Shown: positions 7,081 through 15,718 of the stretch, in pieces
Layout: every line of letters starts with the position of its first letter
Position numbering within the stretch: position 1 is the first letter of the stretch
DNA from: Archangium lansingense
GTDB taxonomy: Bacteria; Myxococcota; Myxococcia; Myxococcales; Myxococcaceae
Direction: 5' to 3'
Length of the DNA stretch: 64,000 nucleotides
Assembly (NCBI RefSeq): GCF_026626635.1
Contig: NZ_JAPNKA010000001.1
Span: 11,888,501-11,952,500, forward strand
The notes under the pieces: model-generated
Databases searched by the model: none
Told to the model about the DNA's origin: nothing
Seen by the model: only the letters and a program-made list of their open reading frames with translations
Program-made: the position numbers and the translations under genes

Positions 7081-8880
7081 ATGGCGTCCTCCAAATCATC
7101 GAGCAGCAGCGACCGCTCCCTGCCCAGCCGCATTGACGCACTCATGCGCGCCTGCGCGCTGCCCCTGGCGCCCTTCGTGGCCTACCTGCTGGGCATGGTG
7201 CTCGGGCTCGAGGGGGATGAGGTTTCACGCGCGCTCCTGGTGATCCTCCCGCCGACGCTCCTCATCTTCGCGGTCCTCTGCCCGCTGGCCATCATCCACT
7301 ACCTCGTCGGTGACGCGCTGCGGGTCAACCCGGGCGATCAGCCCGGACTGCGGCTGGTGCGCATCCTCAAGCTGCCCTGGCGCCTGGCCTTCTACAACCT
7401 GGTGGGCACCTACGCCGTCGGCGCGACCTTCTTCAGCACGGGCGTCTGCCTGTGGTTCGGCAAGGACATCAAGCTGGCCGTGTGGGGCGGCGCAGTGGGG
7501 CTGGCCGTCGGGCTCCTGCTGGCATTCCCCGCTGGCATCGTCATCGAGCGCTGGGTGCAGCCGCTGGCCCTCCAGGAGCAGCAGCGCCACCCCAACCTGC
7601 GCGTCCTCAGCGGCGGTTTCTTCTGGGTGCGCCAGTCCTGGTTCCTCCCGTACGCCTTCGCCGTCTGCGTGCTCTCGCTCATCATCCTCGGCGGCGTGGC
7701 CGTGGCCGTGCAATCCAACAACGTCCAGCGCCGCTACATCGAGGATCTCCAGGCCGCCGGCCAGCACCAGGCCGCCATCATGATGGAGGGGATGTCCTCC
7801 TCGCTCCTCTCCGAGCTGAGCATGCCCGTGGCGGTGCTCGCCTTCCTGCTGCTCACCATCCCCACCGTCTCCGCGTGGATGCTGGCGCGCCGCCAGGAGC
7901 GCGGCTCCCTCTCCGTGCTCGAGGCCATCGAGGGCCTCTCCGTCGGCAAGGTGCGCCCGCCCCAGTGGATCTCCACCGATGAGATTGGTGACCTGGCCTT
8001 CGGTCTCAACTCCATCGTCCTGCAGCTGAGTGCCCTGCCTCGCACCCTCCAGCAGTCCGCCAACCAGCTCGTGGAGGCCGGTGCCACCCTGCGCAACGCC
8101 AACGATGCCCAGCGCCGCGCCCTCACCACGCAGGCCACCGCCATCCAGGAGACCAACGTCACCGCGCAGGAGATCAAACAGACCTCCGACCTCACCGCCA
8201 CCCGCGCCCAAGAGGTGCTCAACGTGGTGCGGCACGCCGAGGAGCTCAGCCGCGCCGGCACCCAGGCCATCGAGCAGACCATCGCCGGCTTCAGCGCCAT
8301 CCGCGACTCGGTGTTCGCCATCCGCGGCAAGATGGAGCGGCTGCAGACCAGCGCCGTGCAGATTGGCGAAATCACCCAGACGGTGAAGGACCTGGCGGAC
8401 CAGTCCAACATGCTGGCGCTCAACGCCGCCATCGAGGCAGTTCGCTCCGGTGAGCACGGCAAGGGCTTCGGCGTGGTCGCCCGCGAAATCCGCTTGCTGG
8501 CAGATCAATCCATCCGCGCCACCAGCCGCATCAGCAACATCCTCGACGAGGTGGGCAACGCCATCGGTGACGCCGTCGCCATGACGGACGTGGGTGCCGC
8601 CCAGGTCGAGGGCGGTCTGGGCAAGGTGAAGACCTCCGGCGACAGCCTGCTCCAGCTCTCCCTCATGGTGAATGAGAGCTCCGCCGCCGTGACTCAAATC
8701 ACCGCCGCCGTGAGCCAGCAGAACGCCGGCTTCGCTCAAATCTTCAACGCCATCGCCGACCTGTCGCGCAGCATGGACCAGGCCATGGAGCGGCTGGAGT
8801 CCACCCAGGAGGCCGCGCAGACCCTCCAGAAGGTCTCCGCCCAGGTCAGCCAGGTGGCCGGCCAGTACCACGTCGAATAG
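7081..8880 (+). CDS. Methyl-accepting chemotaxis protein with multi-helix membrane N-terminus
   Basis: This is a 599-residue chemoreceptor. The first 270 residues contain about six hydrophobic helices (near 23-42, 50-75, 104-124, 138-160, 196-216, 250-270) and no obvious large periplasmic sensor domain, so sensing is likely within or close to the membrane. A HAMP-like linker follows. The long coiled-coil signalling domain contains the conserved hairpin tip with the segment QSNMLALNAAIEAVRSGE at about 441-458, which contacts CheA and CheW. No che genes are nearby, so it is an orphan receptor. A likely terminator follows. Confidence 0.92.
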   Translation: MASSKSSSSSDRSLPSRIDALMRACALPLAPFVAYLLGMVLGLEGDEVSRALLVILPPTLLIFAVLCPLAIIHYLVGDALRVNPGDQPGLRLVRILKLPWRLAFYNLVGTYAVGATFFSTGVCLWFGKDIKLAVWGGAVGLAVGLLLAFPAGIVIERWVQPLALQEQQRHPNLRVLSGGFFWVRQSWFLPYAFAVCVLSLIILGGVAVAVQSNNVQRRYIEDLQAAGQHQAAIMMEGMSSSLLSELSMPVAVLAFLLLTIPTVSAWMLARRQERGSLSVLEAIEGLSVGKVRPPQWISTDEIGDLAFGLNSIVLQLSALPRTLQQSANQLVEAGATLRNANDAQRRALTTQATAIQETNVTAQEIKQTSDLTATRAQEVLNVVRHAEELSRAGTQAIEQTIAGFSAIRDSVFAIRGKMERLQTSAVQIGEITQTVKDLADQSNMLALNAAIEAVRSGEHGKGFGVVAREIRLLADQSIRATSRISNILDEVGNAIGDAVAMTDVGAAQVEGGLGKVKTSGDSLLQLSLMVNESSAAVTQITAAVSQQNAGFAQIFNAIADLSRSMDQAMERLESTQEAAQTLQKVSAQVSQVAGQYHVE

Positions 8881-8893
8881 CCCCACCCTGCCC

Positions 8894-8937
8894 TACCCTT
8901 CAGGACAGGGTACTCCCGGGCTTTTCGTTTTTTTCCG
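8894..8937 (+). terminator. Candidate Rho-independent terminator after the chemoreceptor gene
   Basis: The stem TACCCT / AGGGTA (8894-8899 with 8907-8912) has a 7-base loop. A CCCGGGC and a T-rich run (TTTTCGTTTTTTT) end near 8934. The stem is short, so the call is moderate. Confidence 0.5.
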
Positions 8938-8990
8938 CGATGTACAGGATGAACCCTGCTCCTGGAGGACTACTCCCTCCGTCAGGGCCG

Positions 8991-9019
8991 TGTAGGTGAC
9001 GCTTTGCGTCAGACCTACA
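8991..9019. promoter_or_regulatory. Long hairpin upstream of the ACP-PKS-FAAL operon
   Basis: TGTAGGTGACGC pairs with GCGTC-AG-ACCTACA around a TTT loop, giving 12 base pairs with one 2-base bulge. It sits directly upstream of the promoter at 9046-9075. No T-tract follows, so an operator or processed RNA structure is more likely than a terminator. Confidence 0.5.
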
Positions 9020-9082
9020 TTCCAGGTTTAAGCGAAAATTCCAGGTTGACTACATGTGCTCCATGCCTGTAATATTCTGTCA
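9019..9082 (+). promoter_or_regulatory. Sigma-70-type promoter with overlapping direct repeat, driving the ACP-PKS-FAAL operon
   Basis: The -35 TTGACT is at 9046-9051 and the -10 TAATAT is at 9070-9075, with an 18-base spacer. Transcription should start near 9082, about 50 bases before the ACP start codon. A direct repeat ATTCCAGGTT occurs at 9019-9028 and 9038-9047, 19 bp apart; the second copy overlaps the -35 element, which suggests a regulator-binding site. This is one of the clearest promoters in the window. Confidence 0.65.
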
Positions 9083-9132
9083 TCGTTGCACGGGCGAGCC
9101 ACCAGCAGACTCGCCCTGAGCGGGAGGTCCAT

Positions 9133-9477
9133 ATGCACCGGCAGGAGATTCTCGATCACGTCCGCAACATCATCCTGGCGACCAACCAGGGCCTGTTCCC
9201 GGACGACGTGAGCGAGTTCGCCTCGATGACGTATGATCTGGGCATGGATTCCTTCCATCTCGAGTCGATGATCTCCCGGCTCAAGGAAGAAGTGGCGGAC
9301 ATCGAGTTCACCCCTTGGTACATCAAGGCCTCGCGCCGCGGTCACGACACCGTGGGCAGCCTGGTGGACTTCATCGACGAGCGGCTGGTGCGCAACGCTC
9401 CCGCGGAGCTGCCCGAGGGCAGGGCCACCCACCTCTCCAACGCCGAGCCGCGTGAGCTCGACGTGGAGGTTGCATGA
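9133..9477 (+). CDS. Acyl carrier protein of the first type III PKS module
   Basis: This is a 114-residue carrier protein. The phosphopantetheine attachment motif is MDSFHLESM, with Ser near residue 39 preceded by YDLG as in ACPs. It is longer than a typical ACP (about 80) by a polar tail after residue 85. A GGGAGG site precedes the ATG. The stop overlaps the type III PKS start (ATGA), and a FAAL follows, so this ACP probably holds the fatty acyl starter activated by the ligase and presents it to the PKS. The handover direction is inference. Confidence 0.85.
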   Translation: MHRQEILDHVRNIILATNQGLFPDDVSEFASMTYDLGMDSFHLESMISRLKEEVADIEFTPWYIKASRRGHDTVGSLVDFIDERLVRNAPAELPEGRATHLSNAEPRELDVEVA

Positions 9478-10535
9478 GGCAGGCAGCACCCCTACTGCGC
9501 CCCACCCTGCTGTCCATCGCGTCCGCCACGCCCCCGCTCTCGCTCACCCAGGAGGAGATGTACGAAGGGCTGCTCAAGGACTGGTACAAGGACCTTCCGG
9601 CAGCGGACCGCATCATCAAGAACACGGGCGTGCGCCGGCGGCACTTCGCGTGGGACCCGCGCGTGGAGCTCAAGAACGGCAACCGCGGCCTGAGCGAGCG
9701 CATTCGCGTCTTCGAGCGCGTGGGGCTCGAGGTCACCAGCCAGTCCGTGGAGAAGGCCCTGGGCGACATCGAGCGCTCCAAGGTGGGCGCCTTCACCATG
9801 ACCACCAACTCGGGCTACTCGGGCCCCGGGTTGGACCTGTTCACGGCCAAGAAGCTGGGGCTGAACTCGAACATCCGCCGCACCTTCGTGGGCCACATGG
9901 GCTGCTTCGCGGCCTTCCCGGTGCTGCGCACGGCCATGGACAGCATCGCCGCGCGCCCGGACGAGTACGTCATCGCCAACGCCTCCGAGTACAGCTCGCT
10001 GCAGTTCCGCGATGACGCGGACGCGGAGCAGGCCGTCATCATGGGCCTCTTCGGAGATGCGGCGTGCTCGCTGGTGATGGGCAGCGCCCCGGATGGCGAG
10101 GGCATTCAGTTCATCCGCTCCCACACCGAGCAGCTCTACGACACGAACGAGCTGATGGGCTGGCACATGTACACCGACGGGTTCAAGATGACCCTGTCGC
10201 CGTACGTGCCCTTCGTGCTCGCCGAGCACATTGATGCCTTCCTGGAGAAGCTGCTGGGCCCGGAGAAGCTGGGCAAGGCAGACATCAAGCACTGGCTCAT
10301 CCACCCGGGCGGGCCGAAGATTCTCGAGGCCATTGCCCGGCAGCTCAAGCTGGACAAGTCGTCCATGCGCGCGAGCTGGCATGTGCTGAGCGAGTTCGGC
10401 AACTGCGGCTGCGTCACCGCCCTGCTGGTGCTCGAAGAGGCGTTGAAGACGGACAAGCCCCAGCGCGGCGAGTACGGCGTGATGATGGGATTTGGCCCCG
10501 GCCTCACCGTCGAGGGCATGCTGGTCCGTTTCTAA
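9474..10535 (+). CDS. Type III polyketide synthase (chalcone synthase-like), module A
   Basis: This 353-residue protein is a chalcone/stilbene synthase-family enzyme, which condenses malonyl-CoA onto an acyl starter without its own carrier domains. The Cys-His-Asn triad is visible as Cys144 (GHMGCFAAF), His277 (HPGGPKIL) and Asn310 (SEFGNCG). The family signature GFGPGLTVE is near the C-terminus. The residues after the catalytic Asn (CGCVT in place of the common MSSA) are unusual. It is coupled to the ACP by ATGA overlap and followed after 34 bp by a FAAL, implying an ACP-bound long-chain starter. It is clearly different in sequence from the PKS at 23883-24962. Confidence 0.88.
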   Translation: MRQAAPLLRPTLLSIASATPPLSLTQEEMYEGLLKDWYKDLPAADRIIKNTGVRRRHFAWDPRVELKNGNRGLSERIRVFERVGLEVTSQSVEKALGDIERSKVGAFTMTTNSGYSGPGLDLFTAKKLGLNSNIRRTFVGHMGCFAAFPVLRTAMDSIAARPDEYVIANASEYSSLQFRDDADAEQAVIMGLFGDAACSLVMGSAPDGEGIQFIRSHTEQLYDTNELMGWHMYTDGFKMTLSPYVPFVLAEHIDAFLEKLLGPEKLGKADIKHWLIHPGGPKILEAIARQLKLDKSSMRASWHVLSEFGNCGCVTALLVLEEALKTDKPQRGEYGVMMGFGPGLTVEGMLVRF

Positions 10536-10569
10536 GTCCGAGCCGGTCCTTCACCGAGGTCAGACAGCG

Positions 10570-12411
10570 ATGAGCCAGGAACCGCTGCGCCGCCAGACGG
10601 GGTCCGTGCAACTGGGCCCCGGAGTGGAGCGCCACCCCAGCCGAGAGATTGCCCAGCGGGCCCCCACCCGCGCCCACGTGGCACCGGTGAGCACGCTCGC
10701 CGAGGCCGTGGTGCACTGGGCGCACACCCGCCCCTCCCAGCCACTCTTCTACTTCGTGGACCTGGAGGAGAAGCTCACCGTCCTCACCGCGGCGGACCTG
10801 CACCACACCGCGCTGCGCATCGCCTCCAACCTGTACGCGCGCGGCGTGCGGCAGGGCGACAAGGTGGTGCTCTCCTTCGACACCAGCCCCGAGTTCCTCG
10901 AGAGCTTCTTCGCCTGCGGCCTGGTGGGGGCCACGCCTTGCCTCATCGAGCTGCCCTCCTCGAAGGTCTCCGTGCGCGCCTGGGGCGAGCGCCTTCGGGT
11001 GAAGCTGCGCCTGCTGGACGCCCGGGCGATGCTCATCGATCCAGACTTCGCGGACCTGGCACACGAGGCCCTGCTGGACTACGCCCCCGAGCTGGAGCAC
11101 GAGGCCCCCTTCGTGGCCAGCGTGAAGGAGCTGGCGGGCAAGGCCCCTGACTTCGAGCCGCCCACCGCCAACCCCGACGACATCGCCTTCATCCAGTTCA
11201 CCTCCGGCACCACGGACGCGCCCAAGGGCGTTCAAATCTCCCACCGCGCGCTGTTCGCCAACTGCGCGGCCATGGGGGAGATCAGCCAGTGGGACTCGGA
11301 TGACCTGATGGTGTGCTGGCTGCCACTGTTCCACGACATGGGACTGGTGGCCTCCACCCTGGCCTCCTTCGTCCACGGGATTCCGACAGCGCTGCTGCCC
11401 CCCTTCGGCTTCCTGCTCAAGCCGGTGCGCTGGCTGTGGGCCATTCACTACTTCCGCGCCACCTCGTCCTTCGCGCCCAACTTCGCCTACCAGCTGTGCA
11501 TCAAGCGCATCAAGGACGCGGAGCTGGAGGGGCTGGACCTGAGCGCGTGGGAGCGGGCCTACAACGCCGCCGAGTTCATCCACGCCGACACCGTGCGCCA
11601 CTTCACCGAGCGCTTCCAGCCCCACGGCTTCGAGCCGAACACCTGGCGGCCCGCCTACGGCATGGCGGAGATGGTGGTGGGCATCTCCATCCGCGATCGG
11701 AACGATCCCCTGCGCCTGGAGACCATCTCCCGCTCGGCGCTGGCCTCGAAGCGGCAGGCCGTCCCGATTCATGAGAGCGGCCCGGATGCGCTCACGGTGC
11801 TCAGTGTGGGCCGGGTGCTGCGCGGCATCGACATCCGCATCGTCGACGACGAGGGCCACGTGCTGGGCGAGCGCCAGGAGGGCGAAATCCACCTGCGCGG
11901 CACGTCCCTCTTCGGCGGCTACTTCAAGAACCCGGAAGCCACCGACGCAGTGCTGCGCGAGGGCTGGTTGCACACCGGAGACCTGGGCTACCTGGCCGAC
12001 GGCGAGCTCTTCATCTGCGGACGCAGCAAGGATCTCATCATCAAGGCGGGCGAGAACCACCACCCGTACACCATGGAGAGCGCCGCCGCCCAGGTGGCCG
12101 GAGTGCGCGCCGGCTGCGTGGCCGCGGTGGGCGTCAACAACCTCCAGACGGGCACCGAGGACATCGTCATCGTGTGCGAGACCACCGAGACGAAGCCCGA
12201 GGTGCTGCGCCAGCAGTGCAAGCACGTGGAGGAGATGGTCTACCAGGGCTCCGGCGTGCGCCCCAACCGCGTCATCCCCGTCGGCCCGCACACCGTGCCC
12301 AAGACGACCAGCGGGAAGATCAAACGCGCCTACATCCGCCAGAACATCGAGGCCTTCGAGAGCCTCTCGCTCCTGGTGACGCCTCCGGCCCGCCAGGCCA
12401 TCGTCCACTGA
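10570..12411 (+). CDS. Fatty acyl-AMP ligase (FAAL-like adenylating enzyme), module A
   Basis: This is a 613-residue member of the acyl-adenylate ligase superfamily. The ATP motif FIQFTSGTTDAPKG is at about 208-221. FAAL-type hallmarks include WLPLFHDMGL and APNFAYQLC, and the C-terminal GRSKDLIIKAGENHHP replaces the hinge seen in CoA ligases. FAALs form acyl-AMP and pass the acyl group to an ACP rather than to CoA, which fits the ACP at the head of this operon. The ATG at 10570 is chosen because upstream frame extension lacks homology-like sequence. The catalytic Lys is in KTTSGKIKR. Confidence 0.88.
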   Translation: MSQEPLRRQTGSVQLGPGVERHPSREIAQRAPTRAHVAPVSTLAEAVVHWAHTRPSQPLFYFVDLEEKLTVLTAADLHHTALRIASNLYARGVRQGDKVVLSFDTSPEFLESFFACGLVGATPCLIELPSSKVSVRAWGERLRVKLRLLDARAMLIDPDFADLAHEALLDYAPELEHEAPFVASVKELAGKAPDFEPPTANPDDIAFIQFTSGTTDAPKGVQISHRALFANCAAMGEISQWDSDDLMVCWLPLFHDMGLVASTLASFVHGIPTALLPPFGFLLKPVRWLWAIHYFRATSSFAPNFAYQLCIKRIKDAELEGLDLSAWERAYNAAEFIHADTVRHFTERFQPHGFEPNTWRPAYGMAEMVVGISIRDRNDPLRLETISRSALASKRQAVPIHESGPDALTVLSVGRVLRGIDIRIVDDEGHVLGERQEGEIHLRGTSLFGGYFKNPEATDAVLREGWLHTGDLGYLADGELFICGRSKDLIIKAGENHHPYTMESAAAQVAGVRAGCVAAVGVNNLQTGTEDIVIVCETTETKPEVLRQQCKHVEEMVYQGSGVRPNRVIPVGPHTVPKTTSGKIKRAYIRQNIEAFESLSLLVTPPARQAIVH

Positions 12412-12529
12412 GGACCGGAATTACAGGATAGACATTCAAATTCACTGTTTCTCGAACTCCGGTCCTTCCCTGGATTGATACCCATACTCAGAGTATAAGG
12501 GTCCGCGACTTTTCACCGAGGAGTCGCAC

Positions 12530-13423
12530 ATGGCCCGTAGCATTCCGATGAGTGGCAAGTTCGCAGTCGTCCTGGGTGCCGTTCTCGCGCTGGGGGGTTG
12601 CACCGGCGCTGAGCAGCAGAAGCCGGCCGAGGAGCAGCAGCCGGCATCTCAGCAGGCCGCCCCGCTTCACGGCTGTGCCACGCCCACGCCGTCCCTCGAG
12701 GAGCAGAAGGCGGTGGACGAGGCCCTCGCGGCTCGGCGGGCGATGGGCGGTGACGTGCATGCGATGGCCACCGCCATCCCCGTGTACTTCCACGTCATCC
12801 GCGACTCGAGCGGCGCTGGCGGCGTGACCACCACGCAGATCAACAACCAGATCACCGTCCTCAACAACGCCTACGCCGTCTGCGGGTTCAGCTTCTATCT
12901 GGCGGGCACGGACTACAGCAACAACACCACCTGGTACACCTGCTCCGGTGGCGCGTGTGAGACGCAGTTGAAGAACGCCCTGCGCAAGGGCACGGCGAGC
13001 TCCCTCAACTTCTACACCAACAACATGGGCGGCGGCCTGCTCGGCTGGGCCACCTTCCCCTCCAGCTACGCCTCCAATCCGAAGATGGACGGCGTGATGG
13101 TGCTCCAGAGCTCGCTGCCCGGCGGCTCCGCGGCCCCCTACAACCTGGGCGACACGGGCACCCATGAGGTCGGCCACTGGATGGGCCTGTACCACACGTT
13201 CCAGGGCGGCTGCGCCAGCCCCGGTGACAGCGTGAGCGACACCCCGCCCGAGGCCTCCTCCGCCTTCGGCTGCCCCACCGGCCGCGACACCTGCTCCGGT
13301 GGCGGCGTGGACCCCATCACCAACTTCATGGACTACACCGACGACTCCTGCATGAACACGTTCACCACGGGCCAGTGCACCCGCATGCAGTCCATGTGGG
13401 CGACCTACCGCGCCGGCAAGTAG
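12530..13423 (+). CDS. M43 (pappalysin-type) zinc metalloprotease lipoprotein, copy 1
   Basis: This is a predicted secreted lipoprotein protease of 297 residues. The lipobox LALGGC is at about residues 19-24, followed by a Glu/Gln/Pro-rich linker. The catalytic zinc motif HEVGHWMGLYH (HExxHxxGxxH) and the Met-turn NFMDYTDDSCM identify the metzincin family M43B. Six or more cysteines around the active site probably form disulfides. Its first tandem paralogue starts 192 bp downstream. The conserved central segment NNMGGGLLGWATFP is shared with the facing copy at 16164-17051. Confidence 0.92.
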   Translation: MARSIPMSGKFAVVLGAVLALGGCTGAEQQKPAEEQQPASQQAAPLHGCATPTPSLEEQKAVDEALAARRAMGGDVHAMATAIPVYFHVIRDSSGAGGVTTTQINNQITVLNNAYAVCGFSFYLAGTDYSNNTTWYTCSGGACETQLKNALRKGTASSLNFYTNNMGGGLLGWATFPSSYASNPKMDGVMVLQSSLPGGSAAPYNLGDTGTHEVGHWMGLYHTFQGGCASPGDSVSDTPPEASSAFGCPTGRDTCSGGGVDPITNFMDYTDDSCMNTFTTGQCTRMQSMWATYRAGK

Positions 13424-13449
13424 TGCGCGCCTGAAGTCCTGAAGTCCCG

Positions 13450-13486
13450 ACGCCGGAGCGCCTCGCGTGCTCCGGCGTTTTGCGTT
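13450..13486 (+). terminator. Rho-independent terminator after M43 copy 1
   Basis: Perfect 10-bp stem ACGCCGGAGC / GCTCCGGCGT (13450-13459 with 13469-13478), a 9-base loop and the tail TTTGCGTTT. It is nearly identical to the terminators at 14542, 15681 and 18553. Confidence 0.85.
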
Positions 13487-13557
13487 TCACGCAGCCCCAC
13501 TCCAGCTCCCCCATCCCATCGATGAAACGAGGTATTCCCGAAAATCCCCTGAATCCC

Positions 13558-13586
13558 TTGTCAGATAGTTTGTTCTGCGATATAAG
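13558..13586 (+). promoter_or_regulatory. Sigma-70-type promoter of M43 copy 2
   Basis: TTGTCA (13558-13563) and TATAAG (13581-13586) are separated by 17 bases, each one mismatch from consensus. Transcription should begin near 13593, just upstream of the start codon at 13616. A matching TATAAG at 12494-12499 precedes copy 1 but lacks a good -35. Confidence 0.6.
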
Positions 13587-13615
13587 ACACACCAACTTTT
13601 TCCGTGGAGCCGGAA

Positions 13616-14515
13616 ATGTCCCGTAGCGTCGTGTCGATGGGTGGCAAGTTCGCGGTGATGATGGGTGCCGTCCTCGCGCTGGGTGGTTGCACCGGCGCCG
13701 AGCAGAAGCCCGCCGAGGAGCAGCAGCCGGCATCTCAGCAGGCCGCCCCGCTTCACGGCTGTGCGACGCCGGCTCCGAGCGTGGAGGAGCAGGCCGCGGT
13801 GGACGCCCTCCTGGCCGGCCGCGTCAACGCCCAGGCCTATCCCGTGGGCTCCATCAACATCAACGTCTATGCCCACGTCATCCGCAAGGGCACGGGCGCG
13901 TCCAACGGCGACATCTCCGACTCGATGATCGCCAGCCAGATCTCCGTCCTCAACAACGCCTACAAGAACACCCCGTTCAAGTTCACCCTGGTGAGCACGG
14001 ACCGCACCACCAACAGCACCTGGTACACCGCCGGCCCGGACACCTCGGCCGAGGCGTCCATGAAGAACACGCTGCGCAAGGGCACCGCGGACGACCTGAA
14101 CATGTACTTCAGCTCGCCCGGTGGCGGTCTGCTCGGCTGGGCTACCTTCCCCAGCTGGTACGCCGGCAACCCCAAGGATGACGGCGTGGTCATCCTCAAC
14201 ACCTCGCTGCCCGGCGGCTCCGCGGCCCCCTACAACCTGGGCGACACGGGCACCCACGAGGTCGGCCACTGGCTGGGCCTGTACCACACGTTCCAGGGCG
14301 GCTGCGCCAACCCGGGTGACAGCGTGAGCGACACCCCGGCCGAGGCCTCTCCCGCCTACGGCTGCCCCACGGGCCGCAACACCTGCACCAGCACGGGCAA
14401 CGATCCCATCACCAACTTCATGGACTACACCGACGACTCCTGCATGAACTCGTTCACGGCCGGCCAGATCGCCCGCATGGACTCGATGTGGGCCTCCTAC
14501 CGCTACGGCAAGTAA
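13616..14515 (+). CDS. M43 zinc metalloprotease lipoprotein, copy 2
   Basis: This 299-residue paralogue of copy 1 has the lipobox LALGGC, an almost identical linker (AEEQQPASQQAAPLHGCA), the motif HEVGHWLGLYH and the Met-turn NFMDYTDDSCM. The region between the linker and the active site differs more (IRKGTGASNGD), so the copies have diverged mostly in the substrate-facing N-terminal half. The ATG at 13616 matches the start of copy 3 (MSRSVVSMGGKF). It has its own promoter and terminator, so the tandem genes are separate transcription units rather than an operon. Confidence 0.92.
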   Translation: MSRSVVSMGGKFAVMMGAVLALGGCTGAEQKPAEEQQPASQQAAPLHGCATPAPSVEEQAAVDALLAGRVNAQAYPVGSININVYAHVIRKGTGASNGDISDSMIASQISVLNNAYKNTPFKFTLVSTDRTTNSTWYTAGPDTSAEASMKNTLRKGTADDLNMYFSSPGGGLLGWATFPSWYAGNPKDDGVVILNTSLPGGSAAPYNLGDTGTHEVGHWLGLYHTFQGGCANPGDSVSDTPAEASPAYGCPTGRNTCTSTGNDPITNFMDYTDDSCMNSFTAGQIARMDSMWASYRYGK

Positions 14516-14541
14516 GCCTCGCCTGAAGCCCTGAAGTCCCG

Positions 14542-14579
14542 ACGCCGGAGCGCCTCGCGTGCTCCGGCGTTTTGCTTTT
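14542..14579 (+). terminator. Rho-independent terminator after M43 copy 2
   Basis: Stem ACGCCGGAGC / GCTCCGGCGT (14542-14551 with 14561-14570) with the tail TTTTGCTTTT. The same GCCTGAAG-rich leader precedes it as in the copy after M43 copy 1. Confidence 0.87.
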
Positions 14580-14754
14580 CGTATGGGTCGCTTCACGAAG
14601 CGTCCCGGTTTCCCCCGGATTACTCACTCCGCCCGGCTTGCCGAGGTTTCCCCACATCCATCTATCTAGAATATTTCAGAAAAAGCGCTGGGCCCCTTGC
14701 TCGGCCCTAATTCTCAAGTTACAAGTAACAGCAATCTTTCCCGAGGAGTTGGAA

Positions 14755-15645
14755 ATGTCCCGCAGCGTTGTTTCGATGGGTGGAAAGTTCGCGGTCGTCG
14801 TGGGTGCCGTTCTCGCGCTGGGCGGTTGCGCCGCCGAGCAGAAGCCAGCCGAGGAGCAGCAGCCGGCGACCCAGCAGGCCGTTCCGAACGTTCGCGGCTG
14901 CGCGACGGCGGACCTCTCCGAGACCGAGCAGGCCGCGGTGGATGCGGCGATCGCCGGCCGCGTGAAGGGTCAGGCCCGCGCCAACGGCTCGGTGAACATC
15001 AAGGTCTACTGGCACGTCATCAACAACGGCACGACCTCCGCGGGCAACATCTCGGACGCGGCGATCGCCAACCAGATCTCCGTGCTGAACTCGGCCTACG
15101 CGAACACCCCGTACCGCTTCACCCTGACGTCGACGGACCGCACCACCAACTCTCAGTGGTACACCTGCGCCGGTGGCGCCTGCGAGAAGAAGATGAAGGC
15201 GGCGCTGCGCAAGGGCACCGCGGCCGACCTGAACGTCTACTCCAACAACATGGGCCAGGGCCTGCTGGGCTGGGCGACCTTCCCCTCCAGCTACGCCTCG
15301 CAGCCGAGCATGGACGGCGTGGTCATCCTGTACAGCTCGCTGCCCGGCGGCACCGCGGCGCCGTACAACGAGGGTGACACGGCGACCCACGAGGTCGGCC
15401 ACTGGCTGGGCCTGTACCACACCTTCCAGGGTGGCTGCGCCAACCCGGGTGACAGCGTGGCCGACACGGCGCCCGAGGCCTCCTCCGCCTTCGGCTGCCC
15501 CGCTGGCCGCGACACCTGCTCGGGTGGCGGCGTGGACCCCATCACCAACTTCATGGACTACACCGACGACAGCTGCATGAACACCTTCTCGGCCGGCCAG
15601 GTCGATCGCGCCGAGGCGCTGGTGATCCAGTACCGCGGTCTGTGA
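14755..15645 (+). CDS. M43 zinc metalloprotease lipoprotein, copy 3
   Basis: This is the third tandem paralogue, 296 residues. Its N-terminus MSRSVVSMGGKFAV is the same as copy 2, with lipobox LALGGC, then the motif HEVGHWLGLYH and Met-turn NFMDYTDDSCM. A GAGGAG site lies upstream of the ATG. The C-terminal ten residues differ from the others (ALVIQYRGL in place of an MWxxYR ending). The predicted location is the outer membrane or cell surface, suited to digesting external protein, a plausible task in a predatory bacterium. Confidence 0.92.
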   Translation: MSRSVVSMGGKFAVVVGAVLALGGCAAEQKPAEEQQPATQQAVPNVRGCATADLSETEQAAVDAAIAGRVKGQARANGSVNIKVYWHVINNGTTSAGNISDAAIANQISVLNSAYANTPYRFTLTSTDRTTNSQWYTCAGGACEKKMKAALRKGTAADLNVYSNNMGQGLLGWATFPSSYASQPSMDGVVILYSSLPGGTAAPYNEGDTATHEVGHWLGLYHTFQGGCANPGDSVADTAPEASSAFGCPAGRDTCSGGGVDPITNFMDYTDDSCMNTFSAGQVDRAEALVIQYRGL

Positions 15646-15680
15646 TTCGAGCCTGAAGTCCTGAGCTTCTGAAGTCCGAG

Positions 15681-15718
15681 ACGCCGGAGCGCCCCACGCG
15701 CTCCGGCGTCTTGCTTTT
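15681..15718 (+). terminator. Rho-independent terminator after M43 copy 3
   Basis: Stem ACGCCGGAGC / GCTCCGGCGT (15681-15690 with 15700-15709) and the tail CTTGCTTTTG. It belongs to the same terminator family as the other three copies in this region. Confidence 0.85.

Noticed and set aside
10504..12408. 634-residue minus-strand frame across the FAAL gene
   Set aside because: Composition and lack of motifs show it is the shadow of the adenylating enzyme.
12480..12500. Promoter candidate before M43 copy 1 (TATAAG at 12494)
   Set aside because: No -35 at a good distance (TTGATA is only 13 bases away), so I did not list it as a promoter.
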